NCBI GenBank assembly: GCA_902406105.1
Contig: CABPCP010000016.1
Coordinates: forward strand, 1-47,951
Direction of reading: 5' to 3'
Source of the DNA: an uncultured Mordavella sp.
GTDB taxonomy: Bacteria; Bacillota; Clostridia; Lachnospirales; Lachnospiraceae
DNA: 47,951 nt
In this document: one piece after another, positions 32,339 through 41,998 of the stretch
How the letters are laid out: each line of letters starts with the position of its first letter
How positions within the stretch are numbered: the stretch's first letter is position 1
Notes under the pieces: generated by a model
Seen by the model: the letters and a program-made list of their open reading frames with translations, nothing else
Told to the model about the DNA's origin: nothing
Database searches by the model: none
Translations under genes and position numbers: made by a program

Positions 32339-33610
32339 TTAGTCGATCAGTTTTTTCCCGATCTCAAAGCAATCAAAGGTGGCAAAATAATCTGCCGGCG
32401 TCTCTGCTCTGCGGATCAGCTCCGTGTTCCCGTCCTCCCTCAGAAGCACTTCGGCAGATCTTAATTTCCCATTATAATTATATCCCATAGAGAATCCATG
32501 GGCCCCTGTGTCATGAATCACCAAAAGATCGCCTTTTTCAATCTTTGGCAGCATTCGGTCGATGGCAAACTTATCGTTATTCTCACAAAGAGAACCTGTG
32601 ATATCATACTTGTGGTCGCAGGGGAGATTTTCTTTTCCCATAACAGTGATATGATGATAAGCTCCATACATAGCCGGACGCATCAAGTTTACCGCGCACG
32701 CGTCCACACCCACATACTCCTTGTATGTATGCTTTTCATGGATCGCTCTGGTCACCAGACAGCCGTATGGTCCCAGCATAAACCGTCCCAGCTCCGTATA
32801 GAGAGCTACATCTCCCATTCCCGCCGGCTCCAGAACTTCCTCATAAACTCTGCGCACACCATTTCCAATAATGCGGATATCATTTGGTTCCTGATCCGGC
32901 CGGTAAGGAATCCCGATACCGCCAGATAAGTTGATGAATTTGATATGAGCTCCCGTCTCCTTTTGGAGTTCTACCGCCACCTCAAATAAAATCTTCGCCA
33001 GCATAGGATAGTATTCATTGGTCACTGTGTTGCTGGCCAGGAACGCGTGTATGCCAAACTCTTTGGCCCCTTTCTGCTTCAAGATCTTGAAGGCTTCAAA
33101 AAGCTGCTCTTTCGTCATTCCGTATTTGGCGTCTCCCGGATTGTCCATAATGTCATTGCTGATCTTAAAAAGACCGCCCGGATTGAATCGACAGCTGATA
33201 GTCTCCGGGATCTTTCCTATAGCTTTCTCCAGGAAGTCAATATGGGTGATATCATCCAGGTTAATGATCGCGCCCAGTTTATCCGCATAGACAAATTCTT
33301 CCGCCGGCGTATCATTGGAGGAAAACATGATGTCTTCCCCTACCGCCCCGATCGCTTCAGAAAGCATAAGCTCTGTATAGGAAGAACAGTCACAGCCGCA
33401 GCCATATTCCCGCAAAATATTGATCAAAAACGGATTGGGCGTTGCCTTTACCGCAAAATATTCCTTATATCCCGGATTCCACGCGAAAGCATCCCTCAGA
33501 GCTTCCATATTCCTGCGGATCCCTTTCTCATCATAGAGATGGAACGGCGTCGGGTATTCTTTAACAATTTCTTCTAACCGTGTCTTGGTAACAAATGGCT
33601 CTTTTTTCAT
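32339..33610 (-). CDS. lysA: Diaminopimelate decarboxylase-type PLP enzyme
   Basis: Fold-type III PLP decarboxylase of 423 residues. The family enzyme converts meso-diaminopimelate to lysine. The PLP lysine is in EYFAVKATPNP, the glycine loop is NLSGGIGIPY, and the C-terminal substrate block is SLCENNDKF with HDTGAHGFSMGYNYNGKLRS. These match LysA better than ornithine or carboxynorspermidine decarboxylases. Some positions are unusual (NNDKF where many LysA have xxDxL), so a different amino acid substrate is possible. The start overlaps the end of the TrmB-type regulator gene by four bases, which means coupled translation. Confidence 0.85.
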   Translation of the reverse strand: MKKEPFVTKTRLEEIVKEYPTPFHLYDEKGIRRNMEALRDAFAWNPGYKEYFAVKATPNPFLINILREYGCGCDCSSYTELMLSEAIGAVGEDIMFSSNDTPAEEFVYADKLGAIINLDDITHIDFLEKAIGKIPETISCRFNPGGLFKISNDIMDNPGDAKYGMTKEQLFEAFKILKQKGAKEFGIHAFLASNTVTNEYYPMLAKILFEVAVELQKETGAHIKFINLSGGIGIPYRPDQEPNDIRIIGNGVRRVYEEVLEPAGMGDVALYTELGRFMLGPYGCLVTRAIHEKHTYKEYVGVDACAVNLMRPAMYGAYHHITVMGKENLPCDHKYDITGSLCENNDKFAIDRMLPKIEKGDLLVIHDTGAHGFSMGYNYNGKLRSAEVLLREDGNTELIRRAETPADYFATFDCFEIGKKLID

Positions 33611-34323
33611 GGTCGTTTGTCTTCCTCCTGTATTGCTAAAAGTTTTATCTCATTGGCCAGAGCTCGCTTATAGAGTTCTACAAAATTCTTCTGTCCGGAA
33701 TACAGGCAGGTGTTGATGCTTCCCTCCCCATATTCTCCCGTCAGCACATATTTGGAATCTGTAATGATCCCAATTTCTCTTCCCCTGGGTCCTCCCACGT
33801 ATACGCGGGTATTCTTAAAACTAACCGGCTGGTCCGTTACGATCACCACTTTTTTTCTGGCGTCTGTCAGTTTTTCCAACTCTTCCACCAGAAGGAGAAG
33901 GTAATTCCTGGTACAGGAAATGTAGGCCCTCTCTTCTACCTTTCCCAGAAGGTTTTTGGCTTTGTTCAGGATATTCGCGTCTCCCTCGATCGTAATATAT
34001 CCTTCTACATGGGCTTTCTCTGTAGGTTTATGCTTCAGAAGCCACCCCCTGGAATTCTCCAGGCCGCGGATACAGTTGCGGCAGAATTCTTCCAGCGGCA
34101 CGGGAACATATTTCCTCGTGCTGCCTTCTTCCACCAGATAAGCCGCTCCCTTCTCCGTCATGCTGGCCAAAGAGCCATAGGCGTTAGATCTGGAGATGCC
34201 GATCTGCTTTGCCACTTCATAACCTGTGGTCTTCCCTTCCGTGAGAAGACATTGGTAGATACATGCCTCCTGGCGGGTCAGCCCGAATTCTGTTAATCGT
34301 TCCGCGAATGCGTTGCTTTCCAT
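33607..34323 (-). CDS. TrmB-family winged-helix transcriptional regulator
   Basis: A 238-residue regulator with an N-terminal TrmB-type winged helix (about 8-75, LTRQEACIYQCLLTEGKTTGY then ISRSNAYGSLASMTEKG). A C-terminal ligand domain resembles phospholipase-D-like sensor folds seen in the family. Most characterised TrmB proteins sense sugars. This one is translated as one unit with lysA (four-base overlap), so it may sense an amino acid or cell-wall precursor instead; that is inference. A consensus promoter lies directly upstream. Confidence 0.85.
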   Translation of the reverse strand: MESNAFAERLTEFGLTRQEACIYQCLLTEGKTTGYEVAKQIGISRSNAYGSLASMTEKGAAYLVEEGSTRKYVPVPLEEFCRNCIRGLENSRGWLLKHKPTEKAHVEGYITIEGDANILNKAKNLLGKVEERAYISCTRNYLLLLVEELEKLTDARKKVVIVTDQPVSFKNTRVYVGGPRGREIGIITDSKYVLTGEYGEGSINTCLYSGQKNFVELYKRALANEIKLLAIQEEDKRP

Positions 34324-34366
34324 TTTACAGTCCTCTTTCGCTCTGTTAGTAGTTCTTTACAGAAAC

Positions 34367-34395
34367 ACTATAAATCAACCAATTCTTTCTGTCAA
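34367..34395 (-). promoter_or_regulatory. Promoter of trmB-lysA-lipoprotein operon
   Basis: Minus-strand TTGACA (34395-34390) and TATAGT (34372-34367), 17-base spacing, starting about 20 bases after the pyk stop codon. No terminator for pyk is visible between, so read-through from pyk is possible. Confidence 0.8.
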
Positions 34396-34414
34396 TACAT
34401 CAGGCGGGAAAAGA

Positions 34415-35851
34415 TCAATCCACCACGGCAATCCGCATCATATTGCTGAAGCCTGATCCCTGTCCGCTTACATGCGGCGAAGGGATTCCCGCTGTCAGCA
34501 CTACAACGTCTCCGGCTTCTGCCAGTTGTTTCGCGCAGACCAATTCGATTGCGCTGTTGCAGATATCTTCCGTTGTATATACCTGTACAGATTTCAGCGG
34601 CCGCACGCCCCAATAGATCTGCATCCTGCGCAGCGTCCTTTCATTGGGGCTGACGCCGATGATCTCCGTCTTTGGTTTGAATTTCGATACAACTCTTGCC
34701 GTAGCCCCTGACATAGAAGGCGCAATGATACATTTCGCCCGCAGATTGCCGGCAGTGGACACTGTGGCATGGGCCAGCGCGCTGGATACGCTCTTCATCC
34801 GATGTTCCTCTGCCTGTTTCAGGATGAGATCATAATCCAAATGCTTTTCTGTATTTTCCACAATGTGGACCATCATCTGCAGCGCCTCCACCGGATATTT
34901 CCCCTGAGCGGTCTCGCCGGAAAGCATGACTGCATCCGTTCCGTCATATACCGCGTTGGCCACATCTGTCACCTCCGCGCGGGTAGGACGAGGATTGCGG
35001 ATCATAGAATCCAGCATCTGGGTGGCCGTGATCACCGGTTTATAATTATCATTGCAGCGCTGGATGATCATTTTCTGAAGATAGGGAACTTCCTCCGCCG
35101 GAATCTCTACCCCCAGATCGCCTCTGGCAACCATGATTCCGTCCGCGCAGCGGATGATCTCATCGATGTTCTTGATCCCCTCCGCGTTCTCAATCTTGGC
35201 AATGATCGGTATATAGGGGGCCCCGCACTCTTTTAAGAACGCTTTGATCTCCAGGATACATTCTGCGTTTCTCACAAAGGAAGCCGCAATAAAATCAATT
35301 CCCTGTTCTACGCCAAACCGCAGGTCTTCCCGGTCTTTCTCCGTGATCGCCGGAAGCCGCACCGGAACATTGGGCACGTTGACGCCTTTGCGCTCCCCAA
35401 GTTCCCCTCCGTTGACTACCTGGCAGACGATCTCATCCTCCCGTTTCGCTTTTACTTTAAGGCCGATCAGTCCATCGTCCACCAGGATAATGGTTCCCAC
35501 TTGGACATCCTCTACCAGCCCCTCATAGGTGATTGAAACTTTCTTCTCGTCTCCTTCGATCTTCTGAGTGGTCAGGACAAATTCATCTCCTGTCTGCAGA
35601 TTGACTTTTTTCCCATCTTTCAGCACTCCCGTACGGATCTCCGGCCCTTTCGTGTCCAAAAGGATCGCGATGGGTTTCTTTTCTTCCTCCCGGATCCGTT
35701 TCAGCATATCCATACGGTTTTTTTGTTCCTCATGGTCTCCATGGGAGAAGTTGAACCGGGCCACGTCCATTCCTTCCCTGACCAGCGCCCTCATGATATC
35801 TTCGTCGTCACTTCTTGGTCCCATAGTACATACAATTTTTGTTTTCTTCAT
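34415..35851 (-). CDS. pyk: Pyruvate kinase
   Basis: Last ATP-forming step of glycolysis, phosphoenolpyruvate to pyruvate. The 478-residue chain has KTKIVCTMGPRS at the start, RFNFSHGDHE, DTKGPEIRTG, the active-site region PIIAKIENAEGI with the catalytic Lys, ARGDLGVEIP, ATQMLDSM and the C-terminal domain. It lacks the extra PEP-utiliser domain found on Bacillus enzymes. The start is the ATG at 35851 after GAGAGGAG. The longer frame to 35902 overlaps the membrane protein gene. It follows that gene by 11 bases, so the two share the upstream promoter. Confidence 0.97.
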   Translation of the reverse strand: MKKTKIVCTMGPRSDDEDIMRALVREGMDVARFNFSHGDHEEQKNRMDMLKRIREEEKKPIAILLDTKGPEIRTGVLKDGKKVNLQTGDEFVLTTQKIEGDEKKVSITYEGLVEDVQVGTIILVDDGLIGLKVKAKREDEIVCQVVNGGELGERKGVNVPNVPVRLPAITEKDREDLRFGVEQGIDFIAASFVRNAECILEIKAFLKECGAPYIPIIAKIENAEGIKNIDEIIRCADGIMVARGDLGVEIPAEEVPYLQKMIIQRCNDNYKPVITATQMLDSMIRNPRPTRAEVTDVANAVYDGTDAVMLSGETAQGKYPVEALQMMVHIVENTEKHLDYDLILKQAEEHRMKSVSSALAHATVSTAGNLRAKCIIAPSMSGATARVVSKFKPKTEIIGVSPNERTLRRMQIYWGVRPLKSVQVYTTEDICNSAIELVCAKQLAEAGDVVVLTAGIPSPHVSGQGSGFSNMMRIAVVD

Positions 35852-35862
35852 TTTTTCTCCTC

Positions 35863-36732
35863 TCACTTTACATGTGTATGTGTAAACAAATGATCTTGAC
35901 AATATTCATAATTTCCATTGCATTTCGAGCAATACCTGAATTCCAGATTTGGATCATCCAATTCCGTCCTCCCGCATACGGCGCAGCGATGTTTCGCCCC
36001 ATTAGGATATGAATTGACGGGGCGGGACGCCCTTTGGACATTCTTCTGAAATTCTCTTTTACGCCGCATCTGTTTGGGCGAATAAGCCTTCCCTGTCCTG
36101 GACCCGAAGAAAAAGATCACAAAGTTCAGCAGAGAAACCGCGGCCGCAAGAGCATTCGCCTGATAGTAGGCGCCGTATACGCCTCCTCCGTAGGCCGGCA
36201 GAAACGCCTGCAGGATCCCATAGAGGAAAAAGATCACATCCAGCCAGGCCAGCCATTTCGCCTTCACAGGGATAAAGAAATACAGCAAAAACTGCACGTC
36301 TGGATACAGGGCCGCGAACACCAGGAACAGCGACATATTCAGGTACGTGGTCCCCAGATGGAGGCTCACTCCCGTCACAAGATAAGCCAGGATCGCCGCA
36401 AGAGCATGGAATATAATCCCCGCGAATAAATACAGGTTGAACCGAAAGGCGCCCCAGGCCATTTCCAGCTGTTTTCCAATGAAATAATAGAGGTATAAAG
36501 CCAGCAGAAGCCAGATCAGATTGCCGGAAGGCGGCTGGATGATAAAGGTAACGATCCGCCAGATCTGTCCATGCAGGATCGCCTGGGCATCCAGGCTGAG
36601 ATAAGCCGAATAAAACGTCGGATTGATCATATCCAAGACAAATCCGACTCCGTATAAGATCACAATATAGGTCATCAGATTGGGTATGGCGTATCTGCCA
36701 AATTTACGTTCCAGTTTACTTAGCCAGTTCAT
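35863..36732 (-). CDS. Rhomboid-like membrane protein with C-terminal zinc ribbon, catalytic residues missing
   Basis: About 289 residues with six hydrophobic segments (from NLMTYIVILYGVGFVLDMI to LNFVIFFFG) in a rhomboid/derlin-like order. The loop LHGQIWRIVTFIIQPPS matches the rhomboid L1 region. The protease GxSG motif is absent; the comparable helix reads LNMSLFLVFAAL. The catalytic His is also absent, so this is probably an inactive rhomboid. The cytosolic tail ends in a zinc-binding module (CAVCGRTE, YCSKCNGNYEYC, HTH). The start is the ATG at 36732 after GGGAG. It is cotranscribed with pyk. Function unknown. Confidence 0.78.
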   Translation of the reverse strand: MNWLSKLERKFGRYAIPNLMTYIVILYGVGFVLDMINPTFYSAYLSLDAQAILHGQIWRIVTFIIQPPSGNLIWLLLALYLYYFIGKQLEMAWGAFRFNLYLFAGIIFHALAAILAYLVTGVSLHLGTTYLNMSLFLVFAALYPDVQFLLYFFIPVKAKWLAWLDVIFFLYGILQAFLPAYGGGVYGAYYQANALAAAVSLLNFVIFFFGSRTGKAYSPKQMRRKREFQKNVQRASRPVNSYPNGAKHRCAVCGRTELDDPNLEFRYCSKCNGNYEYCQDHLFTHTHVK

Positions 36733-36772
36733 AGATTCACTCCCTGATTTTTTGTAATGTAGCACTGTAGTC

Positions 36773-36801
36773 ATTCTACCTTTTCAGGCTATGTTTGTCA
36801 A
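36773..36801 (-). promoter_or_regulatory. Promoter of the rhomboid-like/pyk operon
   Basis: Minus-strand TTGACA (36801-36796) and TAGAAT (36778-36773), spaced by 17 bases. The short leader contains CTACAGTGCTACA (36770-36758), also present in the control region of the DoeA-like operon. The remainder of the gap to the plus-strand gene (36802-36972) holds that gene's promoter and no other gene. Confidence 0.82.
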
Positions 36802-36868
36802 TTCAGCCGCTCCTTTTTTCTTCTCAGCCATCTTAACAATTTCTTTATGCTTTTTTATATTTTGTGAA

Positions 36869-36897
36869 TTGTCATTTCTTTTTTTTTGTCGTATAAT
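36869..36897 (+). promoter_or_regulatory. Promoter of the activase fusion gene
   Basis: Plus-strand TTGTCA (36869-36874) and TATAAT (36892-36897) with 17-base spacing, T-rich in the spacer. Transcription would begin near 36904, giving a leader of about 70 bases. AAGGAG lies shortly before the ATG. Confidence 0.8.
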
Positions 36898-36972
36898 GTT
36901 ACGTGTTGCAAAAACGCGGCATACATTTAATAAGAAGAGATTCATAGATTTATTGTATAAGGAGTTTCAGTT

Positions 36973-39900
36973 ATGATTCAAAAAGAACTATATACCCTGG
37001 GAATTGATATTGGCTCCACCACGGTTAAAATCGCCATTTTAGATAATGAAAACGAGGTGGTGTTTTCCGATTATGAAAGACATTTTGCCAATATCCAGGA
37101 AACTTTGTCCGACCTTCTTGGCCGGGCAATCTATAAATTAGGCGCGATCCATGTATCTCCGGTCATTACCGGTTCGGGAGGCCTTACCTTGGCCAAACAC
37201 TTAGGCGTTCCTTTCGTGCAGGAGGTCATTGCCGTATCCACTGCCCTCCAGGATTACGCGCCTCAGACTGATGTTGCCATTGAGCTTGGAGGCGAAGATG
37301 CCAAGATCATCTACTTTGAAGGCGGCAATGTAGAACAGCGGATGAACGGCGTGTGCGCCGGAGGAACCGGTTCTTTCATCGATCAGATGGCCTCTCTGCT
37401 CCAGACCGATGCTTCTGGTCTGAACGAATATGCCAAGAATTATAAGGCCCTTTATTCTATCGCCGCCCGCTGCGGCGTGTTCGCCAAATCTGACATCCAG
37501 CCCCTGATCAACGATGGAGCCGCCAAAGAAGACTTGGCCGCCTCCATCTTCCAGGCAGTTGTCAACCAGACCATCAGCGGTCTGGCCTGCGGGAAGCCGA
37601 TTCGGGGCCATGTGGCGTTTTTGGGAGGACCTCTTCATTTCCTTTCCGAGCTTCGCGAGGCCTTTGTCCGCACTCTGAAATTAGACGACGAGCATACCAT
37701 TGCTCCCAATCATTCCCATTTGTTTGCGGCCATTGGTTCTGCTTTAAATTCCGAGAAAACTCTGGATGTGGCTCTTCAGGAGATGCAGCAGCGTCTGGAA
37801 GGGCGGATCAAAATGGAATTTGAAGTGGACCGTATGGAACCTCTTTTCGCCAGCGAGGCGGAATATCAGGAATTCAAAGAAAGACATGACCAGCATCAGG
37901 TTCCGATCAAGGATCTTGCCACCTATAAGGGAAAAGCATTTCTGGGGATCGATGCCGGTTCTACCACCACCAAAGCCGCTCTGGTAGGCGAAGACGGCAC
38001 CCTGCTGTACTCCTTCTATCAAAATAACGAAGGAGACCCGCTGGGCACCACTATTTCCGCCATCAAAGACATATACAGCAGACTGCCTGAGGATGTGGAG
38101 ATCGTTCATTCCTGCTCCACCGGATACGGTGAGGCTCTTATCAAGGCCGCCCTGCTTCTGGATGAAGGAGAAGTAGAGACGATCGCCCACTATTACGCCG
38201 CGTCCTTCTTTGATCCGGACGTGGACTGCATCCTGGATATCGGCGGCCAGGATATGAAATGCATCAAGATCAAAAATCATACGGTAGACAGTGTCCAGCT
38301 CAACGAGGCCTGCTCTTCCGGCTGCGGTTCTTTTATCGAGACTTTCGCTAAGTCCCTGAATTATTCAGTAGAGGACTTTGCCCATGAAGCGCTATTTGCC
38401 GGGAATCCTATTGACCTGGGGACCCGCTGTACCGTATTTATGAATTCCAAGGTGAAACAGGCGCAGAAAGAGGGAGCGTCTGTGGCGGACATTTCCGCCG
38501 GGCTTGCCTACTCCGTCATTAAAAACGCCTTGTTTAAGGTCATCAAAGTATCAGACGCCTCTGAACTTGGCCGGCATATTGTTGTCCAGGGAGGGACCTT
38601 CTACAACAATGCGGTTCTCCGAAGCTTTGAAAAAATCGCTGACTGCCAGGCTATCCGACCGGATATCGCCGGTATCATGGGGGCTTTTGGCGCCGCTTTG
38701 ATCGCAAGGGAGCGGTATACAGAATGCGAAGGCACCACCATGCTTTCCATTGAAGATATCGAAGCCTTAGAGTACTCTACCACCATGACCAAATGTAAAG
38801 GGTGTACCAACAACTGCCGTCTGACCATCAATCATTTCAGCGGCGGGCGTCGTTTTATCACCGGCAACCGCTGCGAACGGGGCCTTGGCAAAGAAAAGAC
38901 CGAAAATAAACTGCCGAACCTGTTTGCGTATAAATTAAAACGGTATTTTGACTACACGCCTTTGACTGAAGAAGAAGCCGCCAGAGGAGCCATCGGGCTT
39001 CCCCGTGTTCTGAACATGTATGAGAACTATCCTTTCTGGTTTACCTTCTTCACAAAGCTTGGATTCTCTGTGGTCCTTTCTCCGGCTTCCACAAGGAAGA
39101 TCTACGAGCTTGGCATAGAGTCCATCCCCAGTGAATCTGAGTGTTATCCGGCGAAGCTGGCTCACGGGCATGTCCAGTGGCTGATCGACCAGGGCGTCAA
39201 GCATATTTTTTATCCAAGTATTCCTTACGAGAGGAATGAATTCGCGGATGCGAACAACCACTACAACTGCCCGATCGTCACCTCCTACCCGGAGAACATT
39301 AAGAACAACATTGACGCCATCGTCAATGGAGAGGTGGATTTCATCCATCCGTTCCTTTCTTTCGCCAGCGAGGAGACCATCGCCTACCGGTTAGTGGAAG
39401 AACTTTCCCAGAAGTTCTCTCTTTCCGCCGGCGAGATCAAGGCCGCGGTCCACGATGCCTGGACAGAATTGGAATCCTGCCGCCAGGATATGCGGACGAA
39501 AGGGGAAGAAACACTGAAATATCTGGATGAGACCGGCAACCGGGGAATCGTCCTGGCCGGACGTCCCTATCACATCGACCCGGAGGTCAACCATGGGCTC
39601 CCGGAACTGGTCAACTCCTACAACGTAGCGGTCTTGACAGAGGATTCCATCTCTCACCTCCATCCGGTAGAGCGGCCGCTAAACGTCATGGACCAGTGGA
39701 TGTACCATTCCCGGCTTTATGCCGCCGCTAACTTTGTGAAAACCAGGGAAAATCTGGATCTGATCCAGCTCAATTCCTTTGGCTGTGGACTGGACGCCGT
39801 TACTACAGATCAGGTGGCTGAGATTTTGAATAACTCAGACAAGATCTACACCTCCCTGAAGATCGATGAGGTAAACAACCTGGGCGCCGCCAGGATTCGG

Positions 39901-41334
39901 GTACGCTCTCTTCTGGCCGCCATCCGTGTCAGGGACCAGCGCAAGGAAAAGAGAGAGATCCACTCTTCCGCCATCACAAAGGTGCCTTTTACCAAAGAGA
40001 TGCGCAGGGAATATACGATCCTATGTCCCCAGATGTCGCCGATCCATTTCGAGCTTTTAGAGCCTGCTTTCAACGCTTCTGGCTATCATGTGGAGGTACT
40101 GCCGAATGACAATAAGCAGGCCGTAGATGTAGGATTGAAATATGTAAATAATGACGCCTGCTATCCTTCCCTTATGGTAGTCGGCCAGATCATGGAGGCT
40201 ATCCTGTCCGGGAAATACGACACCGACAAGATTGCCGTTATCATCAGCCAGACTGGCGGCGGCTGCCGGGCTTCCAACTACATAGGATTCATCCGCCGGG
40301 CTTTGAAGAAAGCCGGCTATGGACATATTCCAGTCATCTCCATCAACTTGAGCGGACTGGAAGGCAATCCGGGCTTTAAGATCACTCCGTCTCTCGTCTT
40401 GCGCGGACTGTACGCGGCGGTATTCGGAGATATTTTCATGAAGTGCGTTTACCGTCTGCGTCCTTATGAAGCAGTTCCTGGTTCCGTCAACGCCATGCAC
40501 GAGAAATGGAAGAAGGTATGCAAGGAATTTGTCGCTTCTGCCCACCCCTCCAGGCGCAGATTCAAGAAGATCTGCCAGGACATTATCGCTGATTTTGACA
40601 ATAACATTGAACTGTTGGATGTGAAGAAACCAAGGGTAGGCGTAGTAGGCGAGATTTTGGTCAAATTCCTGCCCGCCGCCAACAACTATCTGGTAGAACT
40701 GCTGGAAAGCGAAGGGGCGGAAGCTGTAGTGCCGGATCTTCTGGATTTCCTGCTCTATTGCTTCTACAATCAGAACTTTAAAGTCTCCCACCTGGGAATG
40801 AAGAAATCCAAAGCTTTTATCGGCAATTTGGGCATCAAGGCCGTTGAATGGTTCCGGGCTCCCGCCACAAAGGCGTTCAAAGCCAGCCGTCATTTCGACC
40901 CGCCGGCGGATATCCGGGAATTGGGCCGAATGGCTTCCGACATCGTTTCTCTGGGCAACCAGACGGGTGAAGGATGGTTTTTGACCGGGGAAATGCTGGA
41001 ACTGATCCACAGCGGCGCTCCCAATATTGTTTGTACCCAGCCTTTTGCATGTCTGCCCAACCATGTGGTAGGAAAAGGCGTGATCAAGGAGCTGCGCAGG
41101 CTCTACCCTGAGTCTAATATCGTAGCCATAGACTTTGATCCGGGCGCCAGCGAAGTCAACCAGCTGAACCGCTTGAAATTAATGCTTTCTACCGCCAATA
41201 AGAATCTGAAGGCACAGCAAAAAGCCGATTCCGCGCATGAGACTGACAGAACCAAAGCCGACAGCGGCAAGACCGACAGATATTTGGCGGGCGGCGAGTC
41301 CAAGAAGGAAGGAAAAACGGAAAAAACCGCTTAA
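36973..41334 (+). CDS. 2-hydroxyacyl-CoA dehydratase activase-type fusion protein (two activase domains plus reductase-like half)
   Basis: A 1453-residue chain. Domain 1 (about 7-260) and domain 2 (about 322-580) are BcrAD/BadFG-type ASKHA ATPases with [12 protein letters not shown] and [12 protein letters not shown] phosphate loops. Both keep the two cysteines that hold a [4Fe-4S] cluster in known activases: C128/C167 and C447/C486. A four-Cys knot follows (C608, C611, C615, C634). Residues about 670 onward match DUF2229/CoA-enzyme-activase and then a region like the dehydratase or double-cubane reductase subunit, with further Cys. Known activases use ATP to push an electron to a partner at low potential. 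Here activator and acceptor-like parts are one polypeptide. The final 60 residues are charged and low complexity. The reaction is unknown. Confidence 0.88.
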   Translation: MIQKELYTLGIDIGSTTVKIAILDNENEVVFSDYERHFANIQETLSDLLGRAIYKLGAIHVSPVITGSGGLTLAKHLGVPFVQEVIAVSTALQDYAPQTDVAIELGGEDAKIIYFEGGNVEQRMNGVCAGGTGSFIDQMASLLQTDASGLNEYAKNYKALYSIAARCGVFAKSDIQPLINDGAAKEDLAASIFQAVVNQTISGLACGKPIRGHVAFLGGPLHFLSELREAFVRTLKLDDEHTIAPNHSHLFAAIGSALNSEKTLDVALQEMQQRLEGRIKMEFEVDRMEPLFASEAEYQEFKERHDQHQVPIKDLATYKGKAFLGIDAGSTTTKAALVGEDGTLLYSFYQNNEGDPLGTTISAIKDIYSRLPEDVEIVHSCSTGYGEALIKAALLLDEGEVETIAHYYAASFFDPDVDCILDIGGQDMKCIKIKNHTVDSVQLNEACSSGCGSFIETFAKSLNYSVEDFAHEALFAGNPIDLGTRCTVFMNSKVKQAQKEGASVADISAGLAYSVIKNALFKVIKVSDASELGRHIVVQGGTFYNNAVLRSFEKIADCQAIRPDIAGIMGAFGAALIARERYTECEGTTMLSIEDIEALEYSTTMTKCKGCTNNCRLTINHFSGGRRFITGNRCERGLGKEKTENKLPNLFAYKLKRYFDYTPLTEEEAARGAIGLPRVLNMYENYPFWFTFFTKLGFSVVLSPASTRKIYELGIESIPSESECYPAKLAHGHVQWLIDQGVKHIFYPSIPYERNEFADANNHYNCPIVTSYPENIKNNIDAIVNGEVDFIHPFLSFASEETIAYRLVEELSQKFSLSAGEIKAAVHDAWTELESCRQDMRTKGEETLKYLDETGNRGIVLAGRPYHIDPEVNHGLPELVNSYNVAVLTEDSISHLHPVERPLNVMDQWMYHSRLYAAANFVKTRENLDLIQLNSFGCGLDAVTTDQVAEILNNSDKIYTSLKIDEVNNLGAARIRVRSLLAAIRVRDQRKEKREIHSSAITKVPFTKEMRREYTILCPQMSPIHFELLEPAFNASGYHVEVLPNDNKQAVDVGLKYVNNDACYPSLMVVGQIMEAILSGKYDTDKIAVIISQTGGGCRASNYIGFIRRALKKAGYGHIPVISINLSGLEGNPGFKITPSLVLRGLYAAVFGDIFMKCVYRLRPYEAVPGSVNAMHEKWKKVCKEFVASAHPSRRRFKKICQDIIADFDNNIELLDVKKPRVGVVGEILVKFLPAANNYLVELLESEGAEAVVPDLLDFLLYCFYNQNFKVSHLGMKKSKAFIGNLGIKAVEWFRAPATKAFKASRHFDPPADIRELGRMASDIVSLGNQTGEGWFLTGEMLELIHSGAPNIVCTQPFACLPNHVVGKGVIKELRRLYPESNIVAIDFDPGASEVNQLNRLKLMLSTANKNLKAQQKADSAHETDRTKADSGKTDRYLAGGESKKEGKTEKTA

Positions 41335-41373
41335 AATCTTACGAATAAACGCATACATAGAAAAGATATCGCA

Positions 41374-41423
41374 GAAAGAAAAAAAGGAGGCGCACCGCTC
41401 ATGGGTACGCCTTCTTTTCTTTC
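41374..41423. terminator. Bidirectional terminator between the activase fusion and nicotinamidase genes
   Basis: A purine-rich arm GAAAGAAAAAAAGGAGGCG (41374-41392) pairs imperfectly with CGCCTTCTTTTCTTTC (41408-41423). Each strand leaves the hairpin into T-rich sequence. The two flanking genes converge here. Confidence 0.6.
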
Positions 41424-41425
41424 GC

Positions 41426-41971
41426 TTACTCATTCTCTATCTGGATCTGGCACATCTTCATAGCCTCCAAAGCATTCCTATGGCTTTGGGGCGTTACCCC
41501 CGCGCAGCAGGCGGCATCCACGATGACCGGAACCTCCGGCAGAAACGCCTTAAGAAGGATTGCGTTGGAGATTACACAGATGTCTGTACACAGCCCTACT
41601 AAAGTGACGGAATCCACCACTTCTCCTCTCGCCATCGCTTCCTCATCCAACAGTTCTTCATTGATCGTATAACATAGATCCACACTTCCAAAAGAAGGTT
41701 TATCAATAATCCGATCCTCTTCTGCCGTTTTCTGGATCTGAGGCGCAAGCTGCCACCCCTCACTTCCCCGGATGCAATGCGTCACTGGCAGCAGTTTTCC
41801 CTCTTGGGTATCCAGATAATTTCCTTCATGGGTATCCCTGGTATAAAGGATCACTCCATCGAAATCTTCAATCTTCTTGGCTACCTTTGAGACGATCGCT
41901 TTCGCTTCTTCCGTACCAAGCGCTCCGTCAATAAAATCATTCTGCATGTCTACTACTACCAGCACATTCAT
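41426..41971 (-). CDS. pncA: Nicotinamidase/isochorismatase-family hydrolase
   Basis: A 181-residue cysteine hydrolase. The likely reaction is nicotinamide to nicotinate plus ammonia in NAD salvage. The catalytic triad is readable: Asp8 in VVVDMQNDF, Lys91 in DKPSFGS, Cys132 in GLCTDICVISNA. Metal ligands are probably in RDTHEGNYLDT and VTHC. The arrangement fits PncA better than isochorismatase, though substrate assignment within this family is only moderate. It is 27 bases after the TrpB2 gene and so may also fall under its Trp T-box, possibly by chance. Confidence 0.82.
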   Translation of the reverse strand: MNVLVVVDMQNDFIDGALGTEEAKAIVSKVAKKIEDFDGVILYTRDTHEGNYLDTQEGKLLPVTHCIRGSEGWQLAPQIQKTAEEDRIIDKPSFGSVDLCYTINEELLDEEAMARGEVVDSVTLVGLCTDICVISNAILLKAFLPEVPVIVDAACCAGVTPQSHRNALEAMKMCQIQIENE

Positions 41972-41998
41972 AGGGCCACCTCCGCTATATTCTAGATC

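Noticed and set aside
40057..41064. 335-residue minus-strand ORF
   Set aside because: Antisense to the C-terminal half of the activase fusion, which continues without interruption in a well-conserved frame.
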